Source: an uncultured Bacteroidia bacterium (GTDB lineage Bacteria > Bacteroidota > Bacteroidia > Bacteroidales > UBA932). From it: DNA of 64,000 nucleotides. The notes under the pieces were generated by a model, which had not been told where the DNA came from, made no database searches, and saw only the letters and a program-made list of their open reading frames with translations. Below are positions 31,444 to 39,779 of the stretch, one piece after another. The position numbers and the translations under genes are program-made. Location of the stretch: NCBI GenBank assembly GCA_902789395.1, contig CADANY010000009.1, positions 1-64,000 of the forward strand, in the 5' to 3' direction. Each line of letters begins with the position of its first letter. The stretch's first letter is position 1.

Positions 31444-31680
31444 TTAATTCTTTATTCTTTCATTGACAATCTTGAAAATATCTGCTATACAATTGGCATT
31501 CTCCATCTCATTGGCGGAAAGAATAACATCATACTCTTCATCGCACATGGCCATTACAGACAAAGCCACGATGGATGCCCAACCTTCGATATCCCGAATC
31601 TTCGTTTCCAATGTCAGCCCTTCAGGCTCATCGTCGAACTGGTCGGCAAAATTCTGCAGGAATTGTTTTTTGTCTATCAT
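31444..31680 (-). CDS. Acyl carrier protein, divergent
   Basis: A 78-residue acidic protein with ACP fold signs: LETKIRDIEGWASIVALSVMAMCDEEY. The likely phosphopantetheine Ser is Ser36 in W-A-S-I, where classical ACPs have D-S-L; the Asp before Ser is lost. It is the second ACP of the module and directly precedes the SDR. It could carry the extender or final acyl unit. The missing Asp may restrict which phosphopantetheinyl transferase can act on it. Confidence 0.82.
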   Translation of the reverse strand: MIDKKQFLQNFADQFDDEPEGLTLETKIRDIEGWASIVALSVMAMCDEEYDVILSANEMENANCIADIFKIVNERIKN

Positions 31681-31701
31681 ATTATCTGCTGTTTGGTTTC
31701 T

Positions 31702-32352
31702 TTATAATTCTACCCTCTTGGCGGGATTGCCGATATACAGGTAGCCGTCTTTCGTCTTTCTCATGATCACACTGTTCGCCCCTATCCTTGTATTGTTCCC
31801 TATTTTCAGATACTGCAGGACGACGGCCTGAAGCCCCATAAAATTATTGTCTCCAATCACGACTCCCCCTGAAATGTGGCTCGAGGGCATGAATACATTG
31901 CAACTTCCGATCTTAACATCATGTCCAATGGGAACATACCCGTTAAAGATGTTGAAATCTCCCATCTCGACATTGCAGCTGACGAAACAGTTCGTTCCAA
32001 CGATGTTACCTCTTCCCATCTTGACACTGTCCCTATCCAGGAAAACGACAGAAGGGGCTACGATGTTCGGATAATCGATCCGGTCGTTTGTCACTCTCTG
32101 AACAATCGATCGAATCCCGTCAGCGGAACCGATGGCGATAACCAATGACAAGTCAGAATCCCACCGGTTCAGTTCCTCCATGCCTCCCAGGATAGGACCA
32201 TAAACGTTTTGCGATCCAAGCAAAGATGGATCATCATCAAAGAAACCGATGAACCGCCATAGCGGCTCTTTCTCATTGATCAATTTCAGCAGGCAAGCTA
32301 CTTCGCGCCCATACCCTCCAGCACCATAGATCGCTATATCTTTCATACTCAA
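31702..32352 (-). CDS. PglD/NeuD-type sugar acyltransferase
   Basis: A 216-residue enzyme. It has an N-terminal small Rossmann-like domain (IAIYGAGGYGREVACLL, FIGFFDDDP) and a C-terminal left-handed beta-helix of hexapeptide repeats (MGRGNIVGTNCFVSCNVEMG, IGDNNFMGLQAVVLQYLKIG), with catalytic His in PIGHDV. Such enzymes acylate amino or hydroxyl groups of UDP- or CMP-sugars before the sugar is loaded. It overlaps the phosphoglycosyl transferase by 4 bases, the usual pairing with PglC. In this cluster the acyl donor might be one of the adjacent ACPs instead of acetyl-CoA. Confidence 0.9.
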   Translation of the reverse strand: MSMKDIAIYGAGGYGREVACLLKLINEKEPLWRFIGFFDDDPSLLGSQNVYGPILGGMEELNRWDSDLSLVIAIGSADGIRSIVQRVTNDRIDYPNIVAPSVVFLDRDSVKMGRGNIVGTNCFVSCNVEMGDFNIFNGYVPIGHDVKIGSCNVFMPSSHISGGVVIGDNNFMGLQAVVLQYLKIGNNTRIGANSVIMRKTKDGYLYIGNPAKRVEL

Positions 32353-32957
32353 TTATTTCCGTTGAACGCTTCCATCGTCGCCGCGGAAGCGGAATTAATA
32401 TCTTTTCTCATCAAAACTCTCCAGATCGTCATGAAAATGATCCGGATATCTGTCCAAAGGGTACAATGGTCCACATACCAGACATCATATTCGAATTTCT
32501 TGGCCCAACTGATCGCATTCCGCCCATGGCACTGCGCCCACCCTGAGATCCCTGGGCGCACCTCGTGACGACGTGCCTGCTCTTTTGAGTAAAGGGGCAG
32601 GTACTGGACCAGCAAAGGTCTCGGGCCGATAAGCGACATATCCCCTTTCAGGACATTGATGAGCTGTGGCAGTTCATCAATAGAAGTTGAGCGTACGAAC
32701 CGCCCGACATTTGTAAGTCGTTTTTCATCCGGCAGCAGGTTCCCCTCTGCGTCCCGTTCGTCCGTCATCGTCTTGAACTTTATCAGTTTGAATATTTTGG
32801 CATCTTTCCCGGGCCGGTCCTGGAAGAAGAAAGCGCCGGCTCCCTTATTCGCAAAATGGAGCCAGACCGCGACGATGGCAAGGAACCACCCGATCAGCAG
32901 GAGGGCGGTCAGGGAAATGCAGAAATCCAGCACTCTTTTGAAAAAATGCTTGTACAT
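32349..32957 (-). CDS. Initiating phosphoglycosyl transferase, PglC type
   Basis: A 202-residue small monotopic phosphoglycosyl transferase that starts the repeat unit by moving a sugar-1-phosphate onto undecaprenyl phosphate at the inner membrane. One re-entrant hydrophobic helix (8-35), FFFQDRPGKDAKIFKLIKFKTM, the catalytic Asp94-Glu95 in STSIDELPQ, LIGPRPLL, and VRPGISGWAQCHGRN are all present. It overlaps the PglD-like gene and shares a TGATG-type junction with the deacetylase gene. The first sugar is probably a diacetamido or acylamino sugar, judged from the pairing. Confidence 0.95.
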   Translation of the reverse strand: MYKHFFKRVLDFCISLTALLLIGWFLAIVAVWLHFANKGAGAFFFQDRPGKDAKIFKLIKFKTMTDERDAEGNLLPDEKRLTNVGRFVRSTSIDELPQLINVLKGDMSLIGPRPLLVQYLPLYSKEQARRHEVRPGISGWAQCHGRNAISWAKKFEYDVWYVDHCTLWTDIRIIFMTIWRVLMRKDINSASAATMEAFNGNN

Positions 32958-33832
32958 CAGTCTTTCAGGGACTTGACTTCTTGGATCGACCCGATGGGCA
33001 CGGAATCGAGAGAGGAAAAATCCACCCGGTCTATCAAAGCGAACATTTTCGCCAATGCTCCTTCTCTGCCGACCTGGTTTTTGAAGGAGCGGACAGCGCG
33101 TTTCATCCAGTTCCCGCTCTCCCCATATGCCTTCTCATAGGAGGAAGGACTCATCACGCCCCGGGGGCCGGGAAGGATGTCATTCAAATGGAAATAGCAC
33201 ATGAAATATCCGGAGTTTTTCTGTTCATACTTAATAAAAGATTCCGGCATCAATCTGAAGTATCCTCCCCCTGAATAGGCGAAACGTCTTCCGAAAACAC
33301 TCGCCATGGATACCGGAAACTCTACCATCCTCCAGCCGTTGCGTTCCAGGATGACAGGGCCGTCATACCCGAACGAAGGGAATCCTCCGAAATCACGTGG
33401 AGCCGGAAACACGGATGCATCCCGTGTGATGCCGTTCTCCGCCAGCACGTCGAATGCCCAGAGGTTCGATTCCCCGATTGAGAATGCAGGAGCACGATAG
33501 CTCAAGACCTTTTCACCGATACACTGTTCCAGCGCGGTAACGGCCAGACGAGTGTCTTCCCGGAACTCGGGCTCGGTCATCTTATTGGCCCACAGATGCT
33601 TATAGGAATGACAACCAATCTCATGCTCTCTGCCAGAGATAATCTTGACCACTTCCGGGAAATCCTCCGCCATCATCCCGAGACAGAAGAATGTCGCTTT
33701 GATAGATCGCTCGTCCAATTTGTCCAGAATCTGCTTCAAACACCGGTCATATTTCTGGTACAACGCCGCCGAACCATAGCCACGTGACTTGGCGATAGCC
33801 CACTCTTCTATGTCGAACGTCAGAATATTCAT
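32957..33832 (-). CDS. Polysaccharide deacetylase (NodB-type)
   Basis: A 291-residue carbohydrate esterase family 4-like protein. NILTFDIEEWAI gives the catalytic Asp-Glu region, REHEIGCHSYKH the H-x3-H zinc motif and LSYRAPAFSIG the R-x-P motif. The C-terminal half resembles the DUF3473 extension of exopolysaccharide-locus deacetylases. No signal peptide is visible, so it acts in the cytoplasm or on a lipid-linked sugar on the inner leaflet. It likely removes an N-acetyl group from a sugar, which could free an amine for another acyl group. Confidence 0.88.
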   Translation of the reverse strand: MNILTFDIEEWAIAKSRGYGSAALYQKYDRCLKQILDKLDERSIKATFFCLGMMAEDFPEVVKIISGREHEIGCHSYKHLWANKMTEPEFREDTRLAVTALEQCIGEKVLSYRAPAFSIGESNLWAFDVLAENGITRDASVFPAPRDFGGFPSFGYDGPVILERNGWRMVEFPVSMASVFGRRFAYSGGGYFRLMPESFIKYEQKNSGYFMCYFHLNDILPGPRGVMSPSSYEKAYGESGNWMKRAVRSFKNQVGREGALAKMFALIDRVDFSSLDSVPIGSIQEVKSLKD

Positions 33833-34884
33833 CCGTTACATTTCTTAGCCCTGATCAGTTCCCGCCCCCGGTCAATCCAACAGACCATGACGGTAACGAC
33901 CAGCAGCGTCACCGCAAACACGGCAAGCGCATAGTAGATATTCCGTCCCACCGCCGTTGCCGAAGACTCGAGAGCAATGGCGAGGGCAAGGAGCAGAATC
34001 CCCTTAACTGGAACGTGCGTACACATGATATCCAGGCTCACTCTTCCCAGCCATGATAGATAATTCCTTAGACGAGGGATAAAGGAAGTATGGGCCAATA
34101 AAGACGAGAAAACAATCGTAGAGCCGATTCCAAGCAGGGCTCGGGCGTGAAAAACATATTCATTTCCGTAGTCGCTGTAACCCATAGAAATCCCGGGATA
34201 ATGGAATGTCGCCGCAACGAGCCCGGCCGTCAGGATAAGCACCAGACCGATTGACAGCAAGAAATGGCTGTGAATCCATCCGTCAACTTTCTCGAGGGAA
34301 GTATGCCGCATCCAGAGATTCCCCATCGCATAAAAAGGCAATGCCATCATCGCTGCGTCCAGGTTCCAGGGAAGCGTCAGAAGATAAGAGTCCCCGAACG
34401 AATGCTCCAGGGCGATGCTGATCCCGCAGACAGTCATGGACAAAACAAACACCCATACATCCTTGAACTTCGATATCGGATAGTACATCAGCTCGACCGC
34501 GAAAAGACACGGGATGAACCAGAGCGGAGAATTATGGACGATAAATTGACCAGAACCTTGAGCGAGAACAATCTGGAAAAGCGGAGCCCAATAACTGTCC
34601 ACCGGAGAGTGGGATACCCAATGAAAAAGAGCCCACAATGCCCACGTTATAACGAAATAGCAGATATATGGAACTAGCAGTCGCCTGGCGCGTACCTTGA
34701 CGAAAGGTCCGAACTTAGGATACTTCTCTTTCACAAACAACATCCCTGAAATGAAGAAGAAAAGGGGCATGTGGAATGAATAGACAAGTTTACCCGTCCA
34801 GTGCCCGACTATGATATGTCCCCATATCACTGCGAGAATACCGAGACCCTTCGCAATATCTATGTACTCGCAGCGTCTGCTCAT
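33829..34884 (-). CDS. Acyltransferase 3 family membrane protein (OafA/fucose acetylase-like)
   Basis: A 351-residue integral membrane protein with about ten helices. It begins CEYIDIAKGLGILAVIWGHIIVGH (R-x10-H type block) and continues FHMPLFFFISGMLFVKEKYPKFGPFVKVRARRLLVPYI. These are diagnostic for O-acetyl transferases of surface glycans. It overlaps both neighbours by 4 bases, so it is part of a tight operon. The acceptor sugar is unknown. Confidence 0.88.
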   Translation of the reverse strand: MSRRCEYIDIAKGLGILAVIWGHIIVGHWTGKLVYSFHMPLFFFISGMLFVKEKYPKFGPFVKVRARRLLVPYICYFVITWALWALFHWVSHSPVDSYWAPLFQIVLAQGSGQFIVHNSPLWFIPCLFAVELMYYPISKFKDVWVFVLSMTVCGISIALEHSFGDSYLLTLPWNLDAAMMALPFYAMGNLWMRHTSLEKVDGWIHSHFLLSIGLVLILTAGLVAATFHYPGISMGYSDYGNEYVFHARALLGIGSTIVFSSLLAHTSFIPRLRNYLSWLGRVSLDIMCTHVPVKGILLLALAIALESSATAVGRNIYYALAVFAVTLLVVTVMVCWIDRGRELIRAKKCNG

Positions 34885-36017
34885 CTATGCAAAAAGACTT
34901 TTCGGATGTTCCGAAACGATCCGAATAGGAACGGGAGAGGATCCGTCCAGTCGCTCATGTCTTGATAATGGATGTCTTTCCCGAAGAAACGGAACCAGTG
35001 CTGGTCTTTTGACCACCTTTCCCCCGAATGGAGGAACCATAAAGCCTCAAAGCCCAAATGACGGGTCACGACTCCGGTCCTGTAGGCATACTCCTTCTGC
35101 GGAAGGTCCAGATAACCGTTCACGATGATTTCCCCCCAGTCCATTCCGGCCGCCATCGCGCCCTTGATGCAGGCCGGGACACGGGGGTTCATTTCCATGA
35201 TCAGAAGCCTATTTGTGCGTGGATCCTCGATCAGATCGAAGTCCGCAAATCCCGCCCAATGGATATCTTTCAGGATTTGATGGCAGATCGTGACCATTTC
35301 TGGAGCTTCCTCCGATACAGCGCAACTGCAACTTCCCCCTTCGACCGGATACCAGCGGCGTTTCCTGATCACAGACGACTGAAGGAGATTGCCTTCTCCA
35401 TCAACATAAAGCTGGACTTTGACCTGACGACCGCCCGGCTCGATGAACTGCTGAAGATGGTATTCGCCGTACTTTTCATGGAGTCCCGGATACGAGGAGA
35501 CGAGTTCTTCATAGGAAGTAATCTTTGTCATTCCTCTCCCACCCGTAGTACAGTCCGGTTTCAACATTGCAGGATAAGGGAAACCACGAACCTCTATCGA
35601 TCTCAAATCAGATGCTGAAAGGTCTATCGTATACGGATGGGGATATCCTTTCTCTTCGCATAGGGCCATCAGTCGCCGTTTGTCATACCCCTTCAGGAAA
35701 TCGTCATGACAGGGCAGTTCATACCGGACAAGCGTTTGGAGTTCTTCACGATGCTGGCTTAGATACTCGGCATTTCCGTCACCAGTCGGAATGACAGCAT
35801 CGATCGATTCTTCCAGGATCATTTCTTTCAATACGTCGGCATATAGATTCGGATCTTTCCTCATATTGAAAACTCGAACCCAGTTCAAGTAACGGGATCG
35901 TCCTGCATAATTGTTCTTCTCATCCGTCAGAAGAAAAACCCGATGGCCGTTCCGACAAACGGATCGTATCATCGCAAGACCTTGCGTCCCCCCCCCGAGT
36001 ATCAGGATATTCGCCAA
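34881..36017 (-). CDS. ATP-grasp ligase
   Basis: A 378-residue ATP-grasp enzyme. It begins with a Rossmann-like start ILILGGGTQGLAMIRSVCRNGH. The ATP-grasp core has MLKPDCTTGGRGMTKI, YHLQQFIEPGGRQVKVQLYVDGEG, and LIMEMNPRVPACIKGA (metal ligands E and N). Such enzymes form amide or ester bonds through an acyl phosphate; within glycan clusters they can add amino acids to uronic acids or amines. A run of nine G on the coding strand (plus-strand C at 35988-35996) encodes the G-G-G of residues 8-10 and could switch the gene off by slippage. Confidence 0.86.
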   Translation of the reverse strand: MANILILGGGTQGLAMIRSVCRNGHRVFLLTDEKNNYAGRSRYLNWVRVFNMRKDPNLYADVLKEMILEESIDAVIPTGDGNAEYLSQHREELQTLVRYELPCHDDFLKGYDKRRLMALCEEKGYPHPYTIDLSASDLRSIEVRGFPYPAMLKPDCTTGGRGMTKITSYEELVSSYPGLHEKYGEYHLQQFIEPGGRQVKVQLYVDGEGNLLQSSVIRKRRWYPVEGGSCSCAVSEEAPEMVTICHQILKDIHWAGFADFDLIEDPRTNRLLIMEMNPRVPACIKGAMAAGMDWGEIIVNGYLDLPQKEYAYRTGVVTRHLGFEALWFLHSGERWSKDQHWFRFFGKDIHYQDMSDWTDPLPFLFGSFRNIRKVFLHR

Positions 36018-36019
36018 AC

Positions 36020-37168
36020 CTAAGCCTTCTTATCGATCAAGTTGTTCCTGTGTTCCGCCAGCTGGCGGAACAACTCCTTCTGTTCGAATTCGGTCTCCAC
36101 CCGCAGCCTCGCTGCCTTTCCCATCTTCCGGGCTTCCTCCCTGTGACCGATATAGTACTTCATCACATCTACGACATGTTCAACATCATGACCGGGAACC
36201 AGAATCCCTGTTTTGCCGTCGATGACCGTATCCCGCTGACCCGGCACATTCGTGACGATTCCGGGAATCTCCATGGCTGCGGCCTCGATGACTACCAGGC
36301 CAAACCCTTCGCGGTAGCTGAGCGATGCGAACACGTCAAGTGCGGAATAATGCTTTGGTACTTCCTTCGTAAAACCAGTAAAAACCACTTGGGAAGACTG
36401 TTGCGCCCATTCCAGCAAGTCTTGCCGGATTGACTTCGGGTTATCGTATGACCCGATTATCATCAGATAAGCCCCACTCTCACCCGCGACCTGACGGAAT
36501 GCTTCAAAAAGCTCGTTCAGTCCCTTATCACGGGTGATCCGGCCACAATAGCCGAATACCGGCGCATCGGCGGGGATTCCGAATTTCTCTCTGACTTCCC
36601 GGCGCCACTCTTCCTTCCGCGAAAGATCGTAGGCGTCCAGTTTGACGCCACAAGCACTCCCGTTCCAGATGACGGAGGCTTTCTCCGGTTTATAGATATG
36701 ATGTTTAACCGCCTCGTTGTAGATCGAAAAACTCTCTACCTCAATGACAGTCGATAATCCGCAAATCAACTTCTCGTCCCACTTCAGGAGGAGTCTCTTC
36801 CATCCCTTGAGAGCGACGAACATCATCCCCCACTGACAATAGAGGCGGCACTTGATTCCGGCAAGGAATGAGGCAACAGAGGCATAGGTCCCTGCATTCT
36901 TCGTCGAATACTGGACAATGTCGAAACGCTCCCTCCTGAAAAACTTGTATAGTTTCCAAATTGCCGAGAACCCATCAAGGGACAAACCCCGTTTCATCTT
37001 GACCGGGATATAATGAATCCGCTCACCCGTAAATTGGAGCATGGAGTCGTCATCGCTGCAGATGAAAGTTACGTCATACCCATCTTCCGCGACAAGATAC
37101 CGGGCGAGGTCCAGCAAAAAGGACTTGATCGTTCCCGAGAGCGTTGTTACAAAGCAGATTCTTTTCAT
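36020..37168 (-). CDS. Family 4 glycosyltransferase
   Basis: A 382-residue GT-B-fold retaining glycosyltransferase. The C-terminal domain has VFGYCGRITRDKGLNELFEAF, VVFTGFTKEVPKHYSALDVFASLSYREGFGLVVIEAAAMEIP, which includes the E-x7-E donor-binding motif, and ETEFEQKELFRQL. The start ICFVTTLSGTIKSFLLDLARYL resembles WbpH- and capsular-type GT4 proteins. It adds one sugar of the repeat unit in the cytoplasm. It ends 2 bases before the ATP-grasp start. Confidence 0.93.
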   Translation of the reverse strand: MKRICFVTTLSGTIKSFLLDLARYLVAEDGYDVTFICSDDDSMLQFTGERIHYIPVKMKRGLSLDGFSAIWKLYKFFRRERFDIVQYSTKNAGTYASVASFLAGIKCRLYCQWGMMFVALKGWKRLLLKWDEKLICGLSTVIEVESFSIYNEAVKHHIYKPEKASVIWNGSACGVKLDAYDLSRKEEWRREVREKFGIPADAPVFGYCGRITRDKGLNELFEAFRQVAGESGAYLMIIGSYDNPKSIRQDLLEWAQQSSQVVFTGFTKEVPKHYSALDVFASLSYREGFGLVVIEAAAMEIPGIVTNVPGQRDTVIDGKTGILVPGHDVEHVVDVMKYYIGHREEARKMGKAARLRVETEFEQKELFRQLAEHRNNLIDKKA

Positions 37169-37173
37169 ATTCG

Positions 37174-37956
37174 CTATCGATTATGCAGTCTCCGATAAAG
37201 CCATTCAGGTGTTATCGCAAGGATGAGGGGTTTCAGGCAGTTGATATGATAATAGAAAGGCAAGCCTAAATTCTTGACGGCAAGATGCTTTACATAGGCC
37301 TCGTTCATCCGGGCCTTGAATGTCCTGCGTTTGAAGGCATTACGGTCGTCGCGCATCATGTACAGGGGGGTCTCGAGGGTATATCCACGGTAGCCCTTCT
37401 GGTACATCTTGATCCAGAGGTCATAATCCTCCTCACGCAGGAGCCTGTCGGACACAGTATACCCCCCGACAGCCAGGTACGCTTCCTTCCTGACCATGCA
37501 GGGTGCGTGGCAGAAAGGAGAATATTTCGGGAAAACCTTCTTATCAGGCTCATACCCACCTTTCCCGATACGGAATATCCCGTTTTCGTCAAAATGCTTC
37601 ATGGGAGTGGTGACGATGGCATACTCAGGATGGGTATCCAGGAACTCTACTTCGGTTGCAAATCGGTCCGGAAGAGAGATATCATCACCGTCCATCCTAG
37701 CGATGTACTCTCCTTCCGCCTCCGCAAGGCAGCGGTTTAGCGTATAATTCAACCCCTTGTTGGTTTCATTCCTCAATAACTTGATATTGGACCGGTTCTC
37801 TGCATACTTCCGGGCGACTTCGTAAGTAGCGTCTGGCGATCCGTCCTCGCAAAGGACGATCTCAAAATCCTGAAAAGTCTGCGCGTAGAGAGAATCCAGC
37901 GCCTCTTTCAGATAGGAGGCACAGTTGTATATGCCCATGATGACGGAAACTTTCAT
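37174..37956 (-). CDS. Family 2 glycosyltransferase
   Basis: A 260-residue GT-A transferase. Motifs are VSVIMGIYNCASYLKEALDSL, IVLCEDGSPDATYEV, IARMDGDDISLPDRF (D-x-D) and LREEDYDLWIKMYQKGY (E-D-x-D-L-W, common in rhamnosyl- and related transferases). It follows the EpsG-like polymerase gene by 3 bases. The donor sugar is not identifiable. Confidence 0.92.
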   Translation of the reverse strand: MKVSVIMGIYNCASYLKEALDSLYAQTFQDFEIVLCEDGSPDATYEVARKYAENRSNIKLLRNETNKGLNYTLNRCLAEAEGEYIARMDGDDISLPDRFATEVEFLDTHPEYAIVTTPMKHFDENGIFRIGKGGYEPDKKVFPKYSPFCHAPCMVRKEAYLAVGGYTVSDRLLREEDYDLWIKMYQKGYRGYTLETPLYMMRDDRNAFKRRTFKARMNEAYVKHLAVKNLGLPFYYHINCLKPLILAITPEWLYRRLHNR

Positions 37957-37959
37957 CGT

Positions 37960-39048
37960 CTAATAGTATATGAATTGCATAAAGAGGGTAAAGGCCAAAT
38001 GCCCGTACACAATAATCCGAAGTATCCTGTATTGGTTAACGCCCCACTTTTGCTCCAAGAACGGATAAATCAGCACAATAGGATACATGAACCAGCTCAG
38101 ATATGCAATTCGATTGGTAAATGTCGCGTACATACAAAGCATCCACACGCTGTTTGTCAGCAGGTACATGTTCAGGATAAAATCGTACATTTTCGATCGG
38201 ACCCTGTGGACATTGACCATCCGGTAACCGATAATAACAGGGATGGAACTGTACAGGACGAAATCGGGACGGAAGCGGATGACGCTTGCCCAACGTTCTG
38301 TCATCTCAAAGTTCAAATATCCAGCACCTTGAGCATCTGTCATCCCGGCAAAGAGTTCCTGAAAGAATGTTACATGGAGTATGGATAATAGAAGACTCCC
38401 GGCCCAGACTAAAAAATAAATATTCGGGTTTCTTATAGCAAGGACAATAAAGAAGGCAACCGCCGGTAATTGCATGGAATGGTGAAAACCATAAGAGATC
38501 AACACGAATAGAATTGCTACGGCAATTTTATCCCGGTAGGCAATGGCGAGCAGGAATAAGGCTGCGGAAGTTCCCGCTTTCAATCCGTTGGTGGCATAGG
38601 AGAAGGTTGAGAATGCTGCCAAAAAAACGATGAAAGCCAAAAATGAATCGTTGGGGAATAGTTTCCGGCACGCGAAAAAGGTACACATGAAGTTCAATGT
38701 GGCCATCAACAGGAAAAAGAACTGGATGGGTATCTGTTTCGACGCCATGAACATGAATAGGTTATCGAACAGAATATTGGTTGTATACCAGTCAAATTCC
38801 ATCGGCTCGCCGAATAGGGAGGAATATACCATGTTATAGCCCGCCATGTCAACGAAATACCGCCCCGACAGAGGTCGCAGACCGATAAATATGGCCGTCA
38901 GGACTGCAATCAGAAAGGCGAGTCGGTTATAAAAGACAGAGCCGACTCTCTGACGCCCGGCAGCCGTTGCGTAGAAACGGTTCACGAAAACGGTAAGCAA
39001 AGCCACGATGGCCAGATAAACACTATGGTATAATGAAGCCTCAATCAT
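37960..39048 (-). CDS. EpsG-family polysaccharide polymerase (Wzy-like)
   Basis: A 362-residue protein with about ten hydrophobic segments. The early IFIGLRPLSGRYFVDMAGYNMVY (R-D-x-Y-type region), SYATNGLKAGTSAALFLLAI and the ISYGFHHSMQLPAVAFF helix with paired His are typical of EpsG proteins (R-Q, N-G-x-R/K, H-x-S). These are Wzy-type enzymes that join lipid-linked repeat units in the periplasm. It is the only polymerase candidate in the cluster and overlaps the GT32 gene by 4 bases. Confidence 0.85.
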   Translation of the reverse strand: MIEASLYHSVYLAIVALLTVFVNRFYATAAGRQRVGSVFYNRLAFLIAVLTAIFIGLRPLSGRYFVDMAGYNMVYSSLFGEPMEFDWYTTNILFDNLFMFMASKQIPIQFFFLLMATLNFMCTFFACRKLFPNDSFLAFIVFLAAFSTFSYATNGLKAGTSAALFLLAIAYRDKIAVAILFVLISYGFHHSMQLPAVAFFIVLAIRNPNIYFLVWAGSLLLSILHVTFFQELFAGMTDAQGAGYLNFEMTERWASVIRFRPDFVLYSSIPVIIGYRMVNVHRVRSKMYDFILNMYLLTNSVWMLCMYATFTNRIAYLSWFMYPIVLIYPFLEQKWGVNQYRILRIIVYGHLAFTLFMQFIYY

Positions 39049-39779
39049 TTTTTATGCCTCGATTTAAGCTTATGGAGTTTCGTTCCAAAAATGCGATGGG
39101 AGAGCCGCGACAGCTTTTTCTTAAAGATGCTAGTTCCTGTCCAGGATGCCGCATACCGATGGATTGACCGCGTCCGGTCCGTGAGGGTTATCTTTCCTGT
39201 CAGGCTGTCCATCGGGTTAAAATAATCGACAGGATAGATGTAGATTCCAGCGACTGTCTGAATGTTGTCCGATTTCTGCATCCCGTTCCGGACAAGCACT
39301 TCCGTATTGTAATGGACGATCGTAACAAGATTCATGGAACCATCTTCCTTATAAAAGGAAAGAGACATATAATAATCCATGATCTCCCGATACATGTCCA
39401 TTCCCGGTTCTGCCCCAAGTCCCAGACCTGGAGCGACCAGAGGATACCGTTTTCCGCGACCGGGGACTTCGACACCCATAAACGGGCCTTTCCCCACAAT
39501 ATCATCGATCGGCTTGATAATCTCGACATCCGTATCGAAATAGAGTCCTCCGTAACGATAGAGGATCCAATATCTTGCATAATCGCTGACGAAGGCATAT
39601 TTTTTTGCCTGATACGCATCCCGGGTATACGGGATCTGGTCGACGTCGAAATTATCTTCGTTCCACTCCTTGATCTCATAGCCCGGCAGGTATTTTCTCC
39701 AACTTTCTATACATGTCAGCGCCAATTTCGGGAGCGGATTCCGCCCAAACCAACAATAATGAATGACTTTCGGAATCAT
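39045..39779 (-). CDS. Family 32 glycosyltransferase
   Basis: A 244-residue OCH1-like/GT32 transferase. Motifs are IPKVIHYCWFGRNPLP at the start, IKEWNEDNFDVD, and YAFVSDYARYWILYRYGGLYFDTDVEI with the D-x-D metal site. These usually transfer galactose, glucose or mannose in capsule loci. It is overlapped by 4 bases on each side by the acyltransferase and EpsG genes. Confidence 0.92.
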   Translation of the reverse strand: MIPKVIHYCWFGRNPLPKLALTCIESWRKYLPGYEIKEWNEDNFDVDQIPYTRDAYQAKKYAFVSDYARYWILYRYGGLYFDTDVEIIKPIDDIVGKGPFMGVEVPGRGKRYPLVAPGLGLGAEPGMDMYREIMDYYMSLSFYKEDGSMNLVTIVHYNTEVLVRNGMQKSDNIQTVAGIYIYPVDYFNPMDSLTGKITLTDRTRSIHRYAASWTGTSIFKKKLSRLSHRIFGTKLHKLKSRHKK

